From DATFMP01 sp041477795 (GTDB lineage Bacteria; SAR324; JACQKK01), in the NCBI GenBank assembly GCA_041477795.1, contig JBGOUY010000050.1, positions 1-18,734 on the forward strand: a stretch of DNA of 18,734 nucleotides. Direction: 5' to 3'. The translations under genes and the position numbers were made by a program. Numbering within the stretch: position 1 is the stretch's first letter; each line of letters starts with the position of its first letter. Below are positions 1 to 7,797 of the stretch, in pieces. A model generated the notes under the pieces. It worked only from the letters and a program-made list of their open reading frames with translations, had not been told where the DNA came from and did not search any database.

Positions 1-1
1 G

Positions 2-259
2 GGGCAGGGCCAGCCCATGATGACGCCCGCGGGCGCCGCGATCGAGACGATCGCCCTGGAGCTGACGGGGCAGCAGCGCTCCACCGCCGCGCCGTACTAC
101 ACCGAAGGCGCCATCTACAACGAGGCCGGCATCCCCACCGTCATCTGCGGTCCGGGCGACATCGACCAGGCGCACCGGCCCAACGAGTTCGTCACGCGCG
201 AGCAGCTCGAGAAGGGGGTGGCCTTCCTGGGCCGCCTGATCGAACGGGTATGCCTCTGA
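2..259 (+). CDS. M20-family metallopeptidase (ArgE/DapE-like deacetylase), C-terminal end only
   Basis: Only the last 85 codons are inside the window; the reading frame is open to the left edge. The visible part matches the C-terminal end of the catalytic domain of M20 peptidases such as acetylornithine deacetylase and succinyl-diaminopimelate desuccinylase. These are zinc enzymes that hydrolyse an N-acyl or peptide bond in the cytoplasm. The diagnostic run is EAGIPTVICGPGDIDQAHRPNE, where the His of AHxPNE is normally a metal ligand, preceded by a TEGAIY segment. The substrate cannot be told from this fragment; the GPGDI..AH..NE wording is closest to ArgE-like members. The last 10 bp overlap the start of the next gene, suggesting translational coupling with the ChaC-like protein. 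Confidence 0.85.
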   Translation, partial: GQGQPMMTPAGAAIETIALELTGQQRSTAAPYYTEGAIYNEAGIPTVICGPGDIDQAHRPNEFVTREQLEKGVAFLGRLIERVCL

Positions 260-873
260 GCCCGGCGGCCGGGCCGCCGGCGCAGGTGCCGGCGCCAAGC
301 TGGGTCTTCGGCTACGGCTCGCTGATCTGGCGCCCGGATTTTCCCTCCCTCGCACGGCGGCCGGCCGTGCTGACCGGCTATCACCGCGCGTTCTGCCGCT
401 ATTCCCTGCACCACCGGGGCACGCCCGAGCGGCCCGGGCTGGTGATCGGCCTGCGCGAAGGCGGGCGCTGCGTGGGCATGGCCTACGCGGTGGCGGCTGC
501 GGACGAAGCGGCGGCGCTGGCCTACCTGGACGAGCGCGAAGGCGCGGGCTACCTGCGGCGCCGGCTGTCCGTCACGCTGCTGCGCACGAACGGGGCGGAG
601 ACCCCGGCGCCGCTGGAGGCGGCGCACGCGGACAACGGCGGGACCGTACCAGCCTGGGTTTACCTCCCCAACCCGGCGCATCCCTCCTTCTTCGGGGCGC
701 AGGATCCGCAGCGGCTGGTGGAGCTGGTTGCCCAAGGCCGCGGCGCGAGCGGCACCGCGCTGGACTACCTGCGCGAGCTGGTCGCGCACCTGGCCGAGCT
801 GGGCGTGAGTGAGCCGGAACTCGTCTCCGTGCTGCGGGCGGCCGAGCGGCTCGCCGCGCAGAGCAGTGTCTGA
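250..873 (+). CDS. ChaC-like gamma-glutamylcyclotransferase
   Basis: The 207-aa product fits the ChaC family, which cleaves glutathione to 5-oxoproline and Cys-Gly in the cytoplasm. The substrate-binding signature FGYGSLIW is at residues 20-27, and a YLDEREGAGY segment around residues 92-101 carries the expected catalytic Glu (E97 by position). The length is normal for the family once the proline/alanine-rich N-terminal 16 residues are allowed for. The ATG at 250 lies inside the last codons of the M20 gene (10-bp overlap), so the two are probably co-translated. An M20 peptidase could in principle deal with the dipeptide product, but that link is inference. The gene faces the next one tail to tail. 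Confidence 0.9.
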   Translation: MPLSPAAGPPAQVPAPSWVFGYGSLIWRPDFPSLARRPAVLTGYHRAFCRYSLHHRGTPERPGLVIGLREGGRCVGMAYAVAAADEAAALAYLDEREGAGYLRRRLSVTLLRTNGAETPAPLEAAHADNGGTVPAWVYLPNPAHPSFFGAQDPQRLVELVAQGRGASGTALDYLRELVAHLAELGVSEPELVSVLRAAERLAAQSSV

Positions 874-898
874 GCGGCGCGTGAGCGGAGCCCGCCGC
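874..898. terminator. Possible shared hairpin between convergent genes
   Basis: The 26-bp gap between two convergent stop codons holds a 6-bp inverted repeat, GCGGCG (874-879) and CGCCGC (893-898), with a 13-nt loop. There is no T-run on either side, so intrinsic termination is uncertain. In DNA this GC-rich such repeats also arise by chance. Confidence 0.22.
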
Positions 899-899
899 C

Positions 900-2114
900 T
901 CAGCGCCCGGCTTCCTGCGCCGGCAGGGCCACACGCCCTGCGACCCAGGCGACCCACGCGTGCCAGGCCAGCCCGCCCAGCCAGATCAGCGCGCCCGCCC
1001 GCACCAGCGCCGGCTCCGTCCAGAGCTGCCCCGCCACCAGCGCGGTGGTGCCGGCCAGCCAGATGGACTGGCGCGCCAGCGTGCCCCCGGGCGGCGTGGC
1101 CGCGTCCCGCTCCCGCTCCGCCAGCATTTCCGGCAGGGCCACGCCGGCCATGAACAGCAGCACGCCCACCTTGGCCAGCCACAGTGCATCCGCGGGGCCA
1201 GCGCCCCGTCCAAAGCGCAGCGCCGCATAGAAGAGCAGCACGCCGGTCGCCAGCCGCCCGGCCAGCGGCACCAGGATCACCCCGCGCAGCGGACCTGGGC
1301 CGGGCAGCCCCAGCCACACGAGCTGTGCCCCCAGCAGCGCCAGCCCCACCGGCAGCAGGCGCGGCGGCGGCGCCTCTCCCAGCGCCAGCAGCACCAGCAG
1401 CACGCCCCCGGCGCCCACGCCCGTAGTGGCGTACCAGCGCAGCAGCGCCACGGCCGAGCCCGGCGACGCCGCCCTGGCAGCGGGCGTCGCGGGCGCGCCC
1501 CCGGGGCTGTGCGATCGCGCCGCGGGCGGCAGCGCTGCGGGCAGCAGCAGCGTCGGGAGCACGAACAGGAAGCCCGCCGCCAGCAGATGGGCGAGGATCG
1601 TCTCCGGCGAGTAGAGGCCCCAGCGCGGCTGACGCGCTTCCAGCACCAGCAGCGCGCCCAGGGACCCCGCCACGACCAGGCCCAGCCCGGGCAGGTGGGC
1701 CGCCAGCCGGCGCGCGCTGCCGCGCGGGCGGCGCCGCGCCGCAAGCCAGCCGTGCACCAGCGCCAGCACGATCCCTGTGGGCAGCAGGTAGTGCCCGCCG
1801 ATCAGTGCCAGCCGCGTGTCCTGCGCCAGGAAGCCCCAGGCCAGCAGCACCCCGCCGTCCACGTGCAGCATCCAGATGAACCAGAGCAACGGCGTCCAGG
1901 GCGCCCGCTCCCCGTAGAGCCGGCGCCACTGGCTGTGCTGCTGCGCATAGGCCAGGCTGACGAGGCTGCCCAGGGTCATCAGGTGCAGCGCCCCTGGCAG
2001 CAGCGGATGGCCCCAGCCGAAGATCACCAGCTTGGGCCGCGCCGCCGCCAGCAGCAGCGCCGCCGCCAGGGAAAGCCCGGCGGTGAGGTGCAGCACGCGC
2101 TCGATGAGGGGCAT
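900..2114 (-). CDS. Multi-pass integral membrane protein, unknown function
   Basis: The 404-aa protein is almost entirely hydrophobic, with roughly ten or more membrane segments and short basic loops. I do not recognise the family with confidence. Several helices carry histidines (GALHLMTLG, MLHVDGGVLLAW, GGHYLLPTG, ILAHLLAAG). This pattern resembles haem-binding helices in NnrS and heme-copper-oxidase-like proteins, so a haem- or metal-binding membrane protein is one possibility. A Pro/Ala/Ser-rich loop interrupts the middle (about residues 215-240). I chose the ATG at 2114 because an upstream in-frame ATG at 2177 would sit on a plausible -10 box. No strong Shine-Dalgarno is visible for either. 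It is divergent from the hydrolase gene at 2281. Confidence 0.65.
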   Translation of the reverse strand: MPLIERVLHLTAGLSLAAALLLAAARPKLVIFGWGHPLLPGALHLMTLGSLVSLAYAQQHSQWRRLYGERAPWTPLLWFIWMLHVDGGVLLAWGFLAQDTRLALIGGHYLLPTGIVLALVHGWLAARRRPRGSARRLAAHLPGLGLVVAGSLGALLVLEARQPRWGLYSPETILAHLLAAGFLFVLPTLLLPAALPPAARSHSPGGAPATPAARAASPGSAVALLRWYATTGVGAGGVLLVLLALGEAPPPRLLPVGLALLGAQLVWLGLPGPGPLRGVILVPLAGRLATGVLLFYAALRFGRGAGPADALWLAKVGVLLFMAGVALPEMLAERERDAATPPGGTLARQSIWLAGTTALVAGQLWTEPALVRAGALIWLGGLAWHAWVAWVAGRVALPAQEAGR

Positions 2115-2175
2115 GGGCGGCAAATCCGTGGCGGTCGTCTCGCGGAGGAGGCCGGTTTCGGCCCGGTGCGGGGCC

Positions 2176-2205
2176 ATGATAGGCTGGGTGGCGGGCGGGC
2201 CGCAA
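2176..2205 (-). promoter_or_regulatory. Possible sigma-70 promoter for the membrane protein
   Basis: On the minus strand TTGCGG (2205-2200) and TATCAT (2181-2176) are separated by 18 bp. The -10 matches the consensus at 5 of 6 positions and the -35 at only 3 of 6. Transcription would start near 2169, about 55 nt upstream of the chosen start codon. Confidence 0.35.
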
Positions 2206-2280
2206 TTGCCGCGCCCCGCATGCGCCCGTTGCGCGCCGGTACCGCACCGGCCGCTCACCTTAGCCATCCCCGGACCGCCC

Positions 2281-3150
2281 ATGCCCGAGGTGCTGCAGGA
2301 CATCACGAAGTTCCCGCCGCGGGCGCGCCTGACGGACAAGGTGCACCGCGTGCTGGGCATGAATCCCTCCGTCTTCACCGGCCCGGGCACCAACACCTAC
2401 CTGGTGGGGATGGACGGCCCGGCGCCGGCGCTGATCGATACGGGCATCGGCCTGCCCGTGTGGGCCGAGCTGCTGCGGACGCACCTGAACGAGGCGGGCG
2501 CGGCGCCCCTGGCGCGCTGCCTGATGACCCACGGGCACGTGGACCACATCGGCGGCAGCGCAGACGTGGCGCGGCTGTTCCCCGCGCTGTCCTTCCACAA
2601 GCACCCCTGGCCGGGCAAGGACGCGCAGCGCACGCCGGCCCTGCGGCCCATCGCCGATGGCGAGGTGATCCGCGGGCCGGGCTACACGCTGCGGGCCGTC
2701 CACACGCCCGGCCACGCGCCGGACCACATCTGCTTCTACCTGGAGGAGGAGCGCGCCCTGTTCACGGGGGACGTGATCCTGGGCGTGGGCACCACGGTGA
2801 TCCCGCGGGACGGGGGCGACCTGGGGCAATACCTGGCGACGCTGCGGCGCATCCAGAAGCTGGACCTGGCGCGCATCTATCCCGGCCACGGGCCCGTGAT
2901 CGACACGCCGCAGGAGAAGATCGCCTTCTACCTGGAGCACCGCCTGGAGCGCGAGCGGCAGATCCTGGCCGAGCTGGCCGCCGGCGCGCGGGACGTGATG
3001 ACGATCGTGCGCTCCATCTACCGCGAGTACCCGCAGAACCTGCACGCCGCCGCCGCGCAGAGCGTCTCGGCGCACCTGGACAAGCTGGAGCGCGAGGGCC
3101 GCGTGTGCCACGACGCCGCCGATCCGCCCCGCTACGAGCTGAGCGCCTGA
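2281..3150 (+). CDS. Metallo-beta-lactamase-fold hydrolase, LACTB2-like
   Basis: The 289-aa protein has the full MBL zinc site: T-H-G-H-V-D-H at residues 83-89 (H84, H86, D88, H89), H145 in PGHAPDH, D164 in FTGD, and H203 in YPGHG. After the MBL core, from about residue 215, comes a helical winged-helix-like tail (DVMTIVRSIY ... AHLDKLEREGRV). That tail is typical of the LACTB2/'beta-lactamase-like protein 2' branch, which includes a mitochondrial endoribonuclease and many uncharacterised bacterial hydrolases. Its real substrate (RNA, thioester or other) is not decided by sequence. The stop overlaps the next start as TGATG, so it is probably translated together with the oligopeptidase. Confidence 0.9.
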   Translation: MPEVLQDITKFPPRARLTDKVHRVLGMNPSVFTGPGTNTYLVGMDGPAPALIDTGIGLPVWAELLRTHLNEAGAAPLARCLMTHGHVDHIGGSADVARLFPALSFHKHPWPGKDAQRTPALRPIADGEVIRGPGYTLRAVHTPGHAPDHICFYLEEERALFTGDVILGVGTTVIPRDGGDLGQYLATLRRIQKLDLARIYPGHGPVIDTPQEKIAFYLEHRLERERQILAELAAGARDVMTIVRSIYREYPQNLHAAAAQSVSAHLDKLEREGRVCHDAADPPRYELSA

Positions 3151-5051
3151 TGCCTCCGCTGCTGCACCGCCCGCGCATCGCCCAGCCGCCCCGCGCGCCC
3201 GCGCCGGCCCCCGCCGCCGGCGCGCCCGGTTCCAGCGCCCAGGGGGTGGCCTGGCAGCTCGCCGAGCTCTACGCCGGGCCGGACGATCCGCGCCTCGCGG
3301 CCGACCAGCAGGCCGCCCTGCGCGAGAGCGAGGCGTTCGCCGCCGCGTACCGTGGCCGCGTGGCCGCGCTGGACGCCGCCGGCCTGGCCGAGGCCGTGGC
3401 GCGCTGCGAGGCGCTGGCCGCCCGTGGTTCGCGGCCGCTGATCTATGCGCACCTGCTCTTCAGCAGCGACACGGCCACGCCCCGGCACGGGGCGCTCCTC
3501 CAGGCGGCGCGCGAGCGGCACACGGCCGCCGCCGAGCACCTGATCTTCTTCACGCTGGAATGGCAGCGCGTGCCGCAGCCGCGCGCCGCCGCCCTGCTGG
3601 CCGACCCGGCCCTGGCGCGGCACCGGCACTGGCTGGAGGTGGCCCGCGAGAGCACGCCCTACACCCTCGCCGAGCCCGAGGAGCGCATCCTCGCCATCAA
3701 GGCCAACACCGGCAGCGAGGCCTTCCAACGCCTCTTCGACGAGCTGGTCAACGGCCTGCGCTGCTCCCTGGCCGTGCCGGGCGCCGCGGCAGACGCGGGG
3801 CCAGGCGCAGCGCCGCGCGAGGTCTCGCTGGAGGAGGCGCTCTCCGGGCTCTACCGACCGCAGCGCGCGCACCGCCACGCCTGTGCCGAGGCCATCAGCG
3901 CGGCCCTGCGCACGCAGCAGCGCACGCTGACGCTCATCTTCAACACGCTGGTGCAGGACCACGCGGACGACGACCGCCTGCGCAAGCGGCCGCACATGAT
4001 GCACGCGCGCAACCTCTCCAACGAGATCGAGCAGGCCGGCGTGGACGCCCTGCTGGACGCCTGCGACGCGGGCATGCCGCTGGTGGCGCGCTACTACCGC
4101 CTCAAGCGGCGCCTGCTGGGCTACGAACGGCTGTACGACTACGACCGCTACGCGCCCGTGGCGGCCGACCTGCCGGACTGCAGCTTCGCCGAGGCGCGCG
4201 CCCTGGTGCTGGAGGCCTACGCGGACTTCTCGCCGGAGATGGCCGCCATCGCGCGGCGCTTCTTCGACGGGCGCTGGATCGACGCGGAGCTGCGGCCGGG
4301 CAAGCGCGGCGGTGGCTTTTCCGCCGGCACGCTGCCGGAGCTGCACCCGTACATCCTCGTCAACTACACGGACAACCTGCGCGACGTGATGACGCTGGCC
4401 CACGAGCTGGGGCACGGCATCCACCAGTACCTTTCCCGCGCGCGCGGCTTCTTCCAGATGCACACGCCGCTCACCACGGCGGAGACGGCCTCGGTCTTCG
4501 GCGAGATGCTGACCTTCCGCAAGCTGCTGGCGCGCCACCGCGAGCCGCGCGTGCGGCTGGGCCTGCTCTGCAGCAAGCTGGAGGACAGCTTCGCCACGGT
4601 CTTCCGCCAGGCGGCCATGACGCGCTTCGAGCAGCGCCTGCACACGGCCCGCCGCGAACGGGGCGAGCTGGACGCGCAGGCCATCGGCGCGTTGTGGATG
4701 GAGGCCAATCGCCCCATGTTCGGCGACAGCGTGGAACTGAGCGCGGGCTATGCCGATGGGTGGAGCTACATCCCCCATTTCGTGCATTCGCCCTTCTACT
4801 GCTATGCTTACAGCTTCGGGGTGCTGCTGGTGCTGGCGCTGGTGCGCCAGTACGAGGAGCAGGGCGCGGCGTTCATTCCGCGCTACCTGGAGCTGCTCGC
4901 GGCCGGCGGCTCCCAGGCGCCCGCGGCGCTGCTGGCGCGCATGGGGCTCGATATCGGCGATCCGGCCTTCTGGCACAAGGGGCTGGCGCTGCTGGAGGAA
5001 CTGCTGGCGCAGGCCGAGTCCCTCGCCGCCACCGTGGCCCCGGCCCCCTGA
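3150..5051 (+). CDS. pepF: M3-family oligoendopeptidase F
   Basis: The 633-aa protein is a zinc oligopeptidase of family M3, which cuts short peptides in the cytoplasm. The active site HELGH is at residues 418-422, and the third zinc ligand is E445 in TTAETAS. A GYADGWSYIPHFVHSPFYCYAYSFG stretch further on is the usual substrate/oxyanion region of PepF proteins. The length is normal for the family (about 600 aa). The N-terminal 30 residues are rich in Pro and Ala and look like a disordered extension rather than a signal peptide. The ATG overlaps the preceding stop (TGATG at 3148-3152), and the reading frame is continuous to a TGA at 5049-5051. The open frame far upstream of 3150 is antisense or out-of-frame noise. 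Confidence 0.93.
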   Translation: MPPLLHRPRIAQPPRAPAPAPAAGAPGSSAQGVAWQLAELYAGPDDPRLAADQQAALRESEAFAAAYRGRVAALDAAGLAEAVARCEALAARGSRPLIYAHLLFSSDTATPRHGALLQAARERHTAAAEHLIFFTLEWQRVPQPRAAALLADPALARHRHWLEVARESTPYTLAEPEERILAIKANTGSEAFQRLFDELVNGLRCSLAVPGAAADAGPGAAPREVSLEEALSGLYRPQRAHRHACAEAISAALRTQQRTLTLIFNTLVQDHADDDRLRKRPHMMHARNLSNEIEQAGVDALLDACDAGMPLVARYYRLKRRLLGYERLYDYDRYAPVAADLPDCSFAEARALVLEAYADFSPEMAAIARRFFDGRWIDAELRPGKRGGGFSAGTLPELHPYILVNYTDNLRDVMTLAHELGHGIHQYLSRARGFFQMHTPLTTAETASVFGEMLTFRKLLARHREPRVRLGLLCSKLEDSFATVFRQAAMTRFEQRLHTARRERGELDAQAIGALWMEANRPMFGDSVELSAGYADGWSYIPHFVHSPFYCYAYSFGVLLVLALVRQYEEQGAAFIPRYLELLAAGGSQAPAALLARMGLDIGDPAFWHKGLALLEELLAQAESLAATVAPAP

Positions 5052-5089
5052 TGCCTGCCGCGCAACCGTTCACCACGATGGAGCGATGA
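5051..5089 (+). CDS. 12-codon bridging mini-ORF between pepF and folP
   Basis: An ATG at 5051 overlaps the pepF stop (TGATG). The frame it opens encodes only 12 residues (MPAAQPFTTMER) and ends at a TGA (5087-5089) that overlaps the folP start codon as ATGA. Thus stop/start overlaps link pepF, the mini-ORF and folP without a break. folP has no well-spaced Shine-Dalgarno, so reinitiation through this minicistron is a reasonable idea. The peptide itself need not have a function. The arrangement is seen directly; the role is inferred. Confidence 0.35.
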   Translation: MPAAQPFTTMER

Positions 5090-6000
5090 TTCCGCGAACT
5101 TCTGCCCGCTTCGGCCCGCACGGCTCGCCGGCCCACGCCCTGGAGCCCGCCCCGCCCTGGCGCGTGGGCCGGGCGCGCTGGGACTTCGAGCGGCCGCTGG
5201 TGATGGGCGTGCTCAATGCCACGCCGGACTCCTTCTCCGACGGCGGGGAATACCTGGAGCCCGAGCGCGCCCTGCGCCGGGCGCACCAGATGCTGGAGGA
5301 GGGCGCGGACGTGCTGGACCTGGGCGGGGCGTCGTCCCACCCGCAGGCCCGCCCCGTGGCGCCGCAGGAAGAGCTGGACCGCATCGCCACGCTGGTGGAG
5401 CGCCTGGCGGCCGAGCTGCCCTTGCCGCTTTCCATCGATACGCAGGTGCCCGCCGTGGCCGAGGCGTGCCTGCGGCTGGGCGCCCACCTCATCAATGACG
5501 TGAGCGGGCTGGTGTCGCTGGAGATGGCGCGCGTGGCGGCCCAGCACGACGTGCCGCTGGTCATCACCTACAACAACTTCGCCGTGCCCAAGGAGGCGAG
5601 CGGGCTCTCGTTCATCTCCGACCTGCTGGCCTTCTTCGCCGAGCGCATCGACGAGGTGGAGGGCCTCGGCCTGCGGCGCGTCATCCTCGATCCCGGCTAC
5701 GGCTTCGGCAAGAGCCTGGAGGAGAACCTGATCGTGCTGCGCTCGATTCCGCTGCTGCAGCGCTTCAACCGCCCGGTGCTGGTGTGCACCTCGCGCAAGG
5801 GGTCGCTGGGGCGGCTGGTGGGCGAGCCCGTGCCGCGCGAGCGCCTGGGCGCCTCCCTGGCCAGCAGCCTCTACGCCGTGACGCAGGGTGCGCACCTGGT
5901 GCGCGTCCACGACGTGAAGGCCTTCCGGCAGGCGCTGCTCACCTGGCGCGCCATCGAATCGTTCCAGGACGAGGCGCCGCGGCTGAAGCCGCACGGCTGA
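5086..6000 (+). CDS. folP: Dihydropteroate synthase with unusual loop 2
   Basis: The 304-aa product belongs to the dihydropteroate synthase family (TIM barrel), which condenses a pterin pyrophosphate with p-aminobenzoate in folate synthesis. Visible family motifs: VMGVLNATPDSFSDGG (39-54), D79 in LDLGG, SIDT (D118), IND (N137), LDPGYGFGK (201-209), SRKG (236-239) and RVHD (R273, H275). Two usual features differ. Loop 2, normally GGESTRPGA, reads GGASSHPQARPV (80-91), replacing the Thr-Arg pair by Ser-His. The usual V-x-M-H strand end reads VITYNN (159-164). The loop wording is close to that of Sul sulfonamide-resistance enzymes, but the DPGYGFGK region has normal length. A 35-residue N-terminal extension is present. 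It could be the sole folP or a divergent paralogue. Confidence 0.88.
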   Translation: MIPRTSARFGPHGSPAHALEPAPPWRVGRARWDFERPLVMGVLNATPDSFSDGGEYLEPERALRRAHQMLEEGADVLDLGGASSHPQARPVAPQEELDRIATLVERLAAELPLPLSIDTQVPAVAEACLRLGAHLINDVSGLVSLEMARVAAQHDVPLVITYNNFAVPKEASGLSFISDLLAFFAERIDEVEGLGLRRVILDPGYGFGKSLEENLIVLRSIPLLQRFNRPVLVCTSRKGSLGRLVGEPVPRERLGASLASSLYAVTQGAHLVRVHDVKAFRQALLTWRAIESFQDEAPRLKPHG

Positions 6001-6039
6001 GCGCCTGCGCACCGCAGACCTGCCTGTCCCGCGCTGGTC

Positions 6040-6068
6040 GGGTTCTTGCTTGCTGCAAGGGGCAACCC
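6040..6068 (+). other. Stem-loop between folP and the MORN lipoprotein
   Basis: GGGTT (6040-6044) can pair with AACCC (6064-6068), and inside it CTTGC (6045-6049) with GCAAG (6055-6059), leaving a 5-nt loop and a 4-nt bulge. It lies in the 110-bp gap after the folP stop. No T-run follows. It may be a weak terminator or a leader structure; I cannot tell which. Confidence 0.3.
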
Positions 6069-6110
6069 CCCGCGCTCCGGGCCGCGTGGCAATCGCTGGC
6101 GCGTGCGACC

Positions 6111-7121
6111 ATGATCCGTTCCGTCCGACCCAGGCTGCTGTCCCTGCTGACGCCGCTGCTTGCGGCGGCCCTGCTGGGCTGCACCCTCGGCGACCGGCTG
6201 CCGGCGCCCGCCCCCTATTCCAGCGTGCCGGAGGAGCGTTCCACCCTCAGGCGCCTGGCGCGGATCCAGCCGCCGCCCGCCCCCAACCCCAACGCGCCGC
6301 GGCTGGAGGAGCGCGAGAACTTCTACGCGGATGGCACGCTGCGCACGCGCTGGCTCGTGCGCGTGAGCCCGGGAACCCAGGAAGTGCGCCACGGCGGGCT
6401 GCTGCGCTACCACGCCAACGGCAGGATTTCCCTGCGCGGCTTCTACCGCGACGGGCACCCGACCGGCGTGTGGAGCTGGTTCGACGAGCAGGGCCACCTG
6501 CTGCGCAGCGCCGCGCCCCAGGGCGACTACGACGAGATCATCGCCGGGCGCGACCTGGAGAATCCCAACACGATCTATCACGACCCGCAAGGACGCAAGA
6601 TCGCCGAGGGTCTGCGCAAGTACGACAAGCCCCACGGGGAATGGACCTACTACCAACCCGACGGATCGGTGAGCGCGCAGGGGCGCTTCGTGAACGGCCT
6701 GCCGGACGGGCGCTGGGTGTTCTACTTCCCCTCCGGCCTGGTGGAGCGGCAGGAGGACTACAAGCTGGGCGTGCCCGACGGCGCGGTGCTGCGCGGCTGG
6801 CCCAATGGCCAGGAGCAGCTCGAGGGGCGCGTGGATCAGGGCCTGCGCGTCGGCCGCTGGCGCACCTGGTACCGCGATGGGCAGATCGAAAGCGACGGCG
6901 CCTTCCGCGAGGATCGCCGCGAGGGCGAGTGGCGCTCCTGGGACGAGCAGGGACAGCTCGTGCGCCACACGCGCTACGCCGAGGGCAATGCGGTGCAGGA
7001 GCTGCCGCTGCCGAAACCGCGCGTGGGTCCGCCGCCGATCATCCCCGAGCCCCAGTTGCTCCCGTTCCGCCCGCGCATCTACGACGAGAGCGGCGAGGAA
7101 ATCAAGCTCAAGTCACCGTAA
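6111..7121 (+). CDS. MORN-repeat lipoprotein
   Basis: The 336-aa protein starts with a lipoprotein signal peptide (LLAAALLGC, lipidated Cys at residue 24). It then carries a chain of MORN/YwqK-type repeats with the pattern GxWxxYxxDGxxxxxGxFxxGxxxG. Repeat-like units are visible from about residue 70 onward (for example YHANGRISLRGFY, GEWTYYQPDGS, GRWVFYFPSGL, GRWRTWYRDGQ, GEWRSWDEQGQ). The tail is Pro-rich. Such repeats form an extended beta structure; 'YwqK family antitoxin' is a common automatic label but there is no toxin gene here. The protein probably sits in the periplasm or outer membrane. The 110-bp gap from folP suggests a separate unit. I chose the ATG because it directly precedes a good signal peptide. 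Confidence 0.82.
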   Translation: MIRSVRPRLLSLLTPLLAAALLGCTLGDRLPAPAPYSSVPEERSTLRRLARIQPPPAPNPNAPRLEERENFYADGTLRTRWLVRVSPGTQEVRHGGLLRYHANGRISLRGFYRDGHPTGVWSWFDEQGHLLRSAAPQGDYDEIIAGRDLENPNTIYHDPQGRKIAEGLRKYDKPHGEWTYYQPDGSVSAQGRFVNGLPDGRWVFYFPSGLVERQEDYKLGVPDGAVLRGWPNGQEQLEGRVDQGLRVGRWRTWYRDGQIESDGAFREDRREGEWRSWDEQGQLVRHTRYAEGNAVQELPLPKPRVGPPPIIPEPQLLPFRPRIYDESGEEIKLKSP

Positions 7122-7182
7122 CGGGATCCGCAAGCGCTGCGCTACCACGCTCCCAATCGCGACTCCGCCCCGGTGCGGCCGC

Positions 7183-7797
7183 TCAGTGCGCGCCAACCCG
7201 GCGGCGCGCCTCGGCCAGCAACTCAGCGAAGCGCCGCTCCAGCCCGGCATGGGTGCCGGTCAGCCCGTCCACGACCGCCTCGGCCCAGTCCAGGTACTCG
7301 GTCTTCTGCTCGTCCGTCCAGTGCGGCGGCACGTGGATCACGTCGTCGACGTTGGCGATGAGGTCGCTCAGCTTGACCAGGCGCGCCTCGCGGCTGTGAC
7401 CGGCGATGCCCTGCACGACGCGGGCGCGCCGTTCGCGGCGGGGGAGGGACTTGTCGTCGGTCACCTCGCGCACGATCCCCGCGATGTGCGGCCCGAAGGC
7501 CGTGGCCAGCTCGGCGTGGCTGGTCTCCGTGTCCTCCACGACGTCGTGCAGGACGGCCGCCATCAGCAGCCCCGTGTCCTCCGCGAAGCCCGCCGCGGCA
7601 AGCTGCTCCGCTACGGCGATGGGATGGTTGATGTAGGGCGCGGCCACGGCGCCCTTGCGGCGGTCGTCGCGGTGCTTCTCCGCGGCGAAGCGGATGGCGT
7701 GCAGCAGCTCGGACACGCCGGGCATGGGCGCACGCCGGGCCGGGGCCTGGCGCGCCGCGGCCCGCCCGGCGGAGCGGCCTCTCGCGGCACGGCTCAT
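7183..7797 (-). CDS. MESH1/SpoT-like HD hydrolase
   Basis: The 204-aa protein is a stand-alone HD domain of the RelA/SpoT hydrolase type. By comparison with MESH1, the metal ligands would be H58 (in PYINHP), H84-D85 (in VLHDVVEDT) and D145 (in KLSDLIAN). The VTDDKSLPRRER segment (112-123) is also typical. There is no synthetase, TGS or ACT domain. MESH1-type enzymes remove pyrophosphate from (p)ppGpp or phosphate from NADPH; which applies here is not shown. About 25 basic residues precede the domain. The start at 7797 overlaps the stop of the glycosyltransferase gene by 4 bp (ATGA), so it is last in the minus-strand envelope cluster. An internal ATG (residue 25) is an alternative start. Confidence 0.87.
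   Translation of the reverse strand: MSRAARGRSAGRAAARQAPARRAPMPGVSELLHAIRFAAEKHRDDRRKGAVAAPYINHPIAVAEQLAAAGFAEDTGLLMAAVLHDVVEDTETSHAELATAFGPHIAGIVREVTDDKSLPRRERRARVVQGIAGHSREARLVKLSDLIANVDDVIHVPPHWTDEQKTEYLDWAEAVVDGLTGTHAGLERRFAELLAEARRRVGAH

Noticed and set aside
960..3149. Long plus-strand open frame upstream of and in frame with pepF
   Set aside because: It is antisense to the membrane protein and out of frame with the MBL hydrolase. Arg/Pro/Gln-rich composition and the TGATG start at 3150 show that it is noise of GC-rich DNA.
3132..4976. 614-codon minus-strand open frame opposite pepF
   Set aside because: It is antisense to a clear M3 peptidase with an intact zinc site, and its protein has only low-complexity Arg/Gly/Val-rich sequence.
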